From the NCBI GenBank assembly GCA_006937955.1, contig SSNP01000297.1:231783-295782 (forward strand): DNA of 64,000 nucleotides, given 5' to 3'. This document shows, one piece after another, positions 57,629 to 64,000 of the stretch. This DNA comes from Pachypanchax playfairii. Its lineage: Eukaryota > Chordata > Actinopteri > Cyprinodontiformes > Aplocheilidae. The position numbers and the translations under genes are program-made. The notes under the pieces are model-generated. The model ran no database searches. It worked only from the letters and a program-made list of their open reading frames with translations, and was not told the origin of the DNA. The stretch's first letter is position 1. Every line of letters begins with the position of its first letter.

Positions 57629-57650
57629 ATTGGCTATTACAGGATATAAA
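57629..57650 (+). promoter_or_regulatory. Promoter of the acidic SCPP-type gene (inverted CCAAT and TATA box)
   Basis: ATTGG lies at 57629-57633 and TATAAA at 57645-57650. A leader exon follows and ends near 57735 (aaag|gtgaga), just before a (TTTA)n run at 57749-57770. Confidence 0.5.
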
Positions 57651-57963
57651 GGGCATCCATGAGGGACAAGAGTTAGACTTCATTCTATCGTTCAGGAGAC
57701 ACGTGTCGACGTTTTCTCTGCATCTGGAAGGAAAGGTGAGAGGAAGTTTTATTTATTTATTTATTTATTTAAAATAAAGACACAGTCATTGAGATAATTC
57801 TGTGGTCAGTAATAACTCCTGCAGAGGATCAGCAGTGTTAAGGTTAACCATAGTTAACAGCAGTGTTAATCTTTCTTTAAAAACAAAGTAAAGCTTGGTT
57901 TTCATCAAGCAAACAAGTACATTTAGATTTATGTGTTTATATTTTTCTCTGTAGAAAACGGTT

Positions 57964-60769
57964 ATGATGAAGCTGTTGGTGCTAATGACGTGTCTGCTGG
58001 TCACAACCTTTGCTGCCCCGGTAAATCTGATCTAAGGATTTTTTTTTTCTGATATCCTTTATTACATTTTTAAAAGAGATCTGTTGTTCTGGACTGATTA
58101 ATCTTTGTTTTTTCATCTCTCTATTCGTTTGAAGGCTCCAGACAGTGAAAGCGGAGAGGTAAGACAGACTGCTTTCTCATTTTTTCTGTGATCTTTTTTT
58201 GGATCCGCCTGTAACTGCTTGTCTCGTCACGTTTTTGTCGTGTCATCAATTAAAACAGCCTGCTGGGCGTCTGCGATTGAAGTTTAATGGCGTTTCCAGC
58301 AGCTCATGTCTGGGGATGTTGTTTTTGTTTGTATTCTTTGCAGGTTGCAGCACATGCTAATGAGGCCCTGAGGTTGATGGAGTTGTACAGGCTCTACCAG
58401 CAGCAGGTAGAGGGATCACTGAATTACCTGAACAAACACCATGATCTTCTCATCACTGTAGATAATACAGCTCTGATATTCATCCTCAATCTCTATTTTT
58501 TAAGGGATTAGTTGGAAACCCCTTCCTTCCTGCTGCTGATTCTCCTGTAAGTTTATTCATTTGAAATTCTGCTTGACTTTATCTTTTCTGAAAACAAATA
58601 AAAGAAAAAGAAATAAACAGATGTTTGTGTGTTACAACATTTATAAATGATTCATTTATTCAGGCTGGTCCAGCGAGTGCAGCAACTGTAAGTACAGATA
58701 CACAAAGAAAAGCACTATACTGCAACATCTGAGGTGGAACTTGAGCTTTTGCAACTTTTAAATATCATAATTTTTAATGCAGTTTAGGTTAAGAGGGTTT
58801 TTTTGGGGTTTTTTTGCAGGTAAATCTTGCACATGTTCAGGCAGCACCAGTCCCTGCAGAAGATGTGTCCGATGAGGAAACAGAGGTGAACAAGCAGCTA
58901 ATGTTTAATGTTTCTTTCACACTCAATGAAGATCAATATTTGTTGGTGACTCTTCATGTTTAAAGAGATCTTTGCTCTAAATAATTTTCAATCATTTATA
59001 CTTTTTTTTTTTGGAAACAAAGAGTGGAAACTGTTTGTAAACAGTCACATATTCCTAATCAACACCAAATATCATCCTCAAAAATATTTTCTGTGAGTAG
59101 ATTTTTCTAAAGTCCCGAAGGTCACAAGGATGAGATTTATAAGTGCTAAAATGCTGAGCCAACAAACACAAAGACTGAACTGAAGCAGCTAAACATGAAA
59201 AACCTTGAATCTGCCTAACGGTGCGTTCAACGTCAACGTCAAGCAACGTTTATAACGCTTCAAGTTTGAAGCTTGAAAGTTGAAACTTGTAACGCCCAAC
59301 CATTAAAAAGAGCGCGTAGGCGGGGCTTCCTTTGTTATCGGATGTTCTGAGCTATGGCGGATCATATAGAGAGAGTGGCTTGGCTTTATTTACTCCGTTT
59401 GTGGATACACCCCATTCTTCAGATGTGTTCTGAGTTTGAGGAGTTAAACCATTTGCTCCAGGAGCTACATATGGATGAGGTTTGCTTCCAGCGCTACTTC
59501 CGTCTGTCCCGCACCCTGTTTGAAGACTTCCTGCTTCATTCAGATATGTCACTACAATGAGACGCTCTGATTGGTTGCCGTGCCACTTCAAGAGCGTCAA
59601 AAGTTAATGTAGCTAAACTTCTGCGTTGCTCGCGTTTCAAGTTTCAACACCTGAAAAGCTTGAAAAGCTTTGAAAGTTGACGCTGCTAACACTCACAAAG
59701 CGACGCAGAGACTCTGACGCTCCTCTGATGGACTCCACTATAGACTTTACATGTAAACTGGACGCTTTTGACATTGACGGTTGGGCCGGTGTGAACGCAC
59801 CATTACTCTATTCTTTAAATACAGTATGTAGAGGAAGAAGGTGCAGCAAATCCTGCTGATGGCTAAATGACTCACACTCAATTGAAACTTTAAAATTTAT
59901 TAAATACAGCAATCAAAAATAAATAATGTATTTTTATGAACTAAGAACAATGTTGTTAACCATGATAACTTTATGGAGGATTAAAAAAACAACTAAAAAG
60001 CCAACTAAATTCTCAAATCTCATCCTCAGCATAGTTAGAAGTTACTTCAAAAGTGAAGCAAAGGCTCTTGGGCATATTTAAGATCCATTTATAGATTTTT
60101 CCATGATGTGGTCATCAGTCAGGTTGATAATTATGTTGAGGTTTTCTTCTAAAGTTCTTAACATGGCTTCTAATTAGAAGGCGTAAAGTTAGTGTCTGTA
60201 TGTGCAACTTTCTAGCAATTCATCTACTCACACTCTTTATTTTTTGCCCTGAAAATGTGTTTTTTTTTGGCAGAATTTGATGTCTCAGTTCAAATATTTG
60301 AACGTCCTTATTTTCCTGAGGCTAAATCTTCTTGTTTTACCCTCACACATGCTACATGTATGGAGTTTGGTCTGAATTCAACAAGGCACATCCTGTTCTA
60401 TGACAGGGTGGAAATCCTGGTCCCAACGCTGCGGCCCCTGCAGCGCCCATAAACTCAGATGAGGCAGAGGAAGCTGAAGAGGTGGAGGCAGCTGAAGCTG
60501 AGCCAGCTGTGGTGGAGGGAGCACCAGCAGAACCCACAGCAGAACCCGGGACAGCTCTGGAGCCAGCTGTGGTTGACGTCCCTGCAGATGTTTCACCGGT
60601 GGACGGCGCTGCTATTGATGTGCCTCCTGTTGATATTGCTCCGGTCGACTCCGCCTCACAAGCCCCTGATGTGGCTGTGGATGTGTCCGGCCCTGCTGCA
60701 GCCGACACGCCGGTCGCTGCTGACGCCGGTGCGGCCGCACAGGATGCTGGAGCCGCTGCTGTAGTGTAG
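57964..60769 (+). CDS. Acidic A/E/V/P-rich SCPP-type protein, 7 coding exons, ~212 aa (long form)
   Basis: Exon model, phase 0: 57964-58020, 58135-58158, 58344-58406, 58505-58546, 58664-58687, 58820-58885, 60407-60769. A second ATG at 57967 is equally possible. The signal peptide is MMKLLVLMTCLLVTTFAAP. Exon 2 is APDSESGE with an SxE site. Exon 3 is helical (HANEALRLMELYRLYQQQ). Exon 6 ends acidic (EDVSDEETE). The 363-bp last exon is acidic and Ala/Val/Pro-rich, with EEAEEVEAAEAE, repeated EPAVV and EPTAEP, then PVD-centred repeats. It has no Cys. An additional exon at 59825-59866 could be used instead and would end the protein early. Poly(A) signal near 61160. Acidic SCPPs bind calcium and mineral. 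Its exact orthologue is not recognised. Confidence 0.75.
59220..59801 (+). mobile_element. PIF/Harbinger-type transposon fragment in the last intron region
   Basis: GGTGCGTTCA at 59220 and TGAACGCACC ending 59801 are inverted repeats; flanking bases are TAA(C) and (A)TTA. The interior at 59354-59560 encodes MCSEFEELNHLL...DEVCFQRYFRLSRTLFEDFL, like the N-terminal region of Harbinger transposases (the FxRYFRLS...F motif). The catalytic part is missing. The insertion ends 23 bp before a possible exon of the acidic gene. Confidence 0.65.
59825..59866 (+). other. Possible alternative terminal exon of the acidic gene
   Basis: After the acceptor tttaaatacag the frame reads YVEEEGAANPADG and stops (TAA 59864-59866), in phase with exon 6 of the acidic gene. 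Its composition fits the gene. I see no phase-0 donor inside it, so it would have to be a terminal exon or a decayed internal exon. Confidence 0.4.
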
Positions 60770-60789
60770 TTACTCTCTACTTATTGCTA

Positions 60790-63700
60790 ACATTAAAACA
60801 ACCAGAAGCAATTTATCTGCGGCATGTAGGAGAGAGTTTAACAGCTTTAACTAAAAATAGAATACATTTAGTTAAAACTGCATGTTTTCAGTACAGTTCC
60901 ACATGATTTACACTCTAGGACGAATTTTTTTTACCAATTTAGATTTTTTTTTTTGTCCCTAGACTCTGAACCCATGCGCCACAAGGAGGAAATGATATGT
61001 GTATTTAATGTCTCCAAAAACATTAAAAAATACGCATTTTCTCAAACACATCTGCTGGTGTGTAATAACAGTATAAGATACTTAAAAATGTCTTAATAAT
61101 CATTATGCCATGATGTCATCATGACCTTATTAGGGATTTATGTAAAAAACTGTTTTGCTTAAAATAAAGAGCATTTTACTACAAACAGTTAGCTGGTGAT
61201 TTATTTTACCCTCCTGATCCTGGTTGCAGGGAGATGGTGTCTGTCTCCATCGGTCATAGTGCGAGAGGCGGAGTTACACCATGGACAGGTCACCAGTCAA
61301 CCACAATACCAACAAACAATGTTTGTTTTACATGATTGTTGTCATGAAGCTGCAGTAATCACACCTGCCAACAGGGAGAGCCACTGAACCACAGGATCCA
61401 TCCTGTACGCTGACTGACAGGAGATCAGCTTTAACTTCACTCTCATTAGTGTCCTGCAGTTACAAGATGTGAGATCCACATGATCTGAAGTCTGTTCTGC
61501 TGAGACTGATCTAATAGGATCAGAGCAGGATATGACTGAAAGTGCTGACTGTGTTGAAGAGGTGTGTGTGTGTGTGTGTGTGTGTACACATACCAGTCAG
61601 CTGAATCCTGTGCTGGTCCACACATGATGCTGAGATTTGTAAAGAACAAGGAAACTGAACATTGAAATATTTGTTAATTTTCTGATTAGTAGAAGATAAA
61701 CTAATATTTGAGTTTTATCACATTGTTCTGAAGTAGACAAAAACAGGAGGGTAAGTGACTTTGTCTGGTCTTTTCCCTGCCAACTCTAATCCTGAAATCC
61801 TTTCTACGGTCACTGAGACTCAATGACACACTTAGGTTCAGATTCAGTCCTTCCAGGTGTCAGTCTTATACCGACATGTTTTATGTAATTACAACTTTAT
61901 GATTTTTTTTTTTATATAAAATAAACTCATTTCACTTTATAACTGGCTCCTTTCAGAATTAAAACAACCAGCATTAAAGGAAAATGGACTTCTCAATATA
62001 TTAGCGAAGGTAAGATAAATCATTTCTCTTCATCCCAGTTCTCAGCTACAGCCGTGCAAACTGATTAGTTACATAAAGTCTCAGCTGTTTCACTGCAAGT
62101 TGTGAATTTTGATTGAAGTTAATTTAACAATCTTTATTTTTGATTATTTTTGTGGCTCACCGTGTCTTCATGTGAAACCAGGTGTGAGTCAAACAAGCTT
62201 TTATGAATTGTTTACAAAACCTAAATGCATGAATAAACTATCTGTGAATAATAAGAGTGACAGGATGCAAACAAAGTAATAAACATGTAAATGTACAGAC
62301 GGTTTAAAGCACTATATTCTGGGTTAGTTTGCATTTCACAAAGATTCACAAGGATTAATATATTTTTCTCTGTGATGCTGTAGCAGAAAACATATGCACA
62401 TTTTGGAGCTTGTGTTTATCCATGATTTATTTTTTTATTCATAGAAGGGAAAAAATCTAAACTGCTTTTATACTCATGCATTTATAAAAATGCATTGCCT
62501 AAAAAATAATGCATCTCTAAAAATGTATCAACACATTCTAAATCTCCTTTTTGAGCTTAAAACTGAATAAAATATTTAATTCCTCCTCATTCTGTGAGTG
62601 TATGCTGTGTTCCACGTTCTAGTGTTTTCAGGTTCACCAACAGATTTTATGTTTCATGTCATTTTATCCCAGTTTATTTCTTCGTATTGTTTCGTGTTGA
62701 CGGGAATTGTGTCCAAAACTCATCAGTAGAGTTTAGATTTTCCTTTGCAGACACTGACTGGTTCTGTGCTGCGTGAACGGAAAGATGATTTTCTGATTAC
62801 CTGTAATGAAGGTCATGTTTGCACAGGTGATGATGAAGAAACACTTTACAATCTTTACAAGGCCTTTTTCTTTTCTTTTTGCATTAAGTTACCTTTTTCA
62901 GATTTTCAGTTGTTCTTAGATCTGCTCTCTGAAATTGTGTCTTTTGCCAACATCTACCAATCTTCCTCACACATTTGATACTTGAGAAGGTTGCGTGAAG
63001 CTGTTGTCACTGTGTGAGAGGAAGTGTTCCACCTCGGACAGGTTACTGGTCCATCATAGGGTCATAAACCAGCCAATAAAGCTCTAGTGGGGGGAAGGGG
63101 GGGGGGGTGATATCAGTTGGCTTCGTAGTGTTCTGTTTGGACCAGACTCAAACGCACAAGAACAAGGAGACAAGAAATGGTGTCAAAGATTTTAATGAGA
63201 TTGTAACTGAGTAATGGCTTCCTGATTTAAGGTCAGCAACAGGAAGGCAACACGTCTTCTCCGTGATGAAGAGAGGACAGATGAAGACTTTGTCCTTAAC
63301 TTGATAGAATAGTTTTGAGGATGAAATAATTATTTTCCCTTCCAGATGTAGAACAGATTTAGATGTCTGGAAGGAGTCGACGAGATGATGTCATCAGACA
63401 GAACAGAACCGGTAAGTATAATCTTTATTCTTTTTTGAGGGGATGGTGAGAGAGACAACATAGAAGGAAGGGAACTTGGAGAACAGGTAAGTAGGATGAT
63501 TAAAACAGGTTGCTGAAGGAGGAGAAAAGTGACAACAGGATCAGGAATGTGATCATTTTAAAGGGACTCAGACAAGTTCTCAGAATCTAAAACAGTCTAA
63601 AGCCAAAACACTTTGATCCTCTTCTGTGTGTGTCCACAATGTCCAACATCCACAATCCTAACAGACACCTCTATTGAGGGAGCCAGCAGAGACAAAAGAG

Positions 63701-64000
63701 TAGAGCTTGAGTCCAACAGTCAGTTTCTAAAAGGTGACGATATCTGTCAAGGATCAGAAAACAAGATGAAGGTCTGGAAGCAGAAAACAATCAGTACACC
63801 GCATGAACAAACAAGGCTGTGAGAAGGAAACGCTGGAAAGTGGTTGCAAACTGCAAACTAATAATCTGGAGTCTAACTGCGGTCAGACAACACCTTAAAT
63901 AGGGGGTGTGGAGAGGGAGGAGCAGAGTCAGAACAGCAGACAGGTGAGTATAATAATAGTGATTATTGTGACAAGAACTGTAATAAAACCTTTTTTTTTC
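60790..64000. other. Intergenic, no gene supported
   Basis: A LINE-like dispersed repeat fragment is near 61230-61310 (GCGAGAGGCGGAGTTACACC, GGACAGGTCACCAGTC), with a similar one near 63030. A (GT)n run is at 61563-61584. Possible splice donors near 62009 and 63413 (ccg|gtaagt, preceded by ATGATGTCATCAGACAG) have no supporting downstream exons in the window. Confidence 0.3.

Noticed and set aside
60352..60708. 118-codon Ala/Ser/Thr-rich frame on the minus strand opposite the acidic exon
   Set aside because: Antisense shadow of the acidic A/E/V/P exon; no start context or introns.
62594..62978. Open frames near the right edge with hydrophobic residues
   Set aside because: No acceptor/donor pairs in phase, no SCPP-type composition and no promoter signal.
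63374..63412. Possible short exon ATGATGTCATCAGAC... ending ccg|gtaagt
   Set aside because: Good donor but no signal peptide and no following exon within the window; could be chance.

Overview
The window looks like nuclear DNA of a teleost fish. It is AT-rich and non-bacterial, has intron-rich genes with short phase-0 exons, and carries fish-type SINEs, LINE remnants, hAT, PIF/Harbinger, Tc1-like and TTAA-type DNA transposons and an endogenous retrovirus env fragment. I cannot name the species.

The gene content is one tightly clustered family: secretory calcium-binding phosphoprotein (SCPP) genes, the family that supplies tooth, scale and enameloid matrix proteins in fish and caseins, enamel proteins and salivary proteins in tetrapods. 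Every gene lies on the + strand. They share a short signal-peptide exon, uniformly phase-0 introns, small exons, unordered low-complexity sequence (P/Q-, G/M-, T/A- or acidic-rich) and Ser-x-Glu motifs near the N-terminus.

Layout: (1) 1-600, last coding exon of a Q/G/V-rich gene. (2) 2.7-5.2 kb, an inverted-repeat element and a retroviral env remnant. (3) 5.77-7.30 kb, a complete G/M/Q-rich SCPP gene containing four tandemly duplicated GM-repeat exons. (4) 8.1-11.7 kb, L2-like LINE, MITE and Tc1 relics. (5) 12.55-14.51 kb, a gene that best fits odam. (6) 16.5-18.8 kb, transposon cluster. (7) 20.0-44.3 kb, an array of short Thr/Ala-rich, mucin-like genes: five apparently intact copies (20.0, 25.4, 32.4, 38.6 and 43.7 kb), one truncated copy (22.0 kb) and two decayed copies (28.5 and 30.2-31.2 kb), separated by transposons. 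(8) 46.5-48.5 kb, a P/Q-rich gene with FPxYGF and SSEEL motifs. (9) 50.7-52.1 kb, an A/P-rich gene with an acidic tail. (10) 53.0-54.4 kb, a P/Q-rich gene. (11) 58.0-60.8 kb, an acidic A/E/V/P-rich gene with two possible 3' ends. (12) 60.8-64 kb, no supported gene.

The most striking object is the 24-kb array of Thr-rich genes. Each copy encodes a ~19-residue signal peptide, a Ser/Asn- or His/Arg-rich exon that usually ends in a Ser-x-Glu site, and a last exon that in most copies is built from Thr runs with Ala, Pro or Lys. This predicts small, secreted, densely O-glycosylated proteins. The copies share a proximal promoter block (TTTCCCAACA followed by a TATA box). The Ser-Asn-Glu exon is also seen in the odam-like gene just upstream. 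Exon models come from reading splice sites and frames by eye; no transcript evidence was available.
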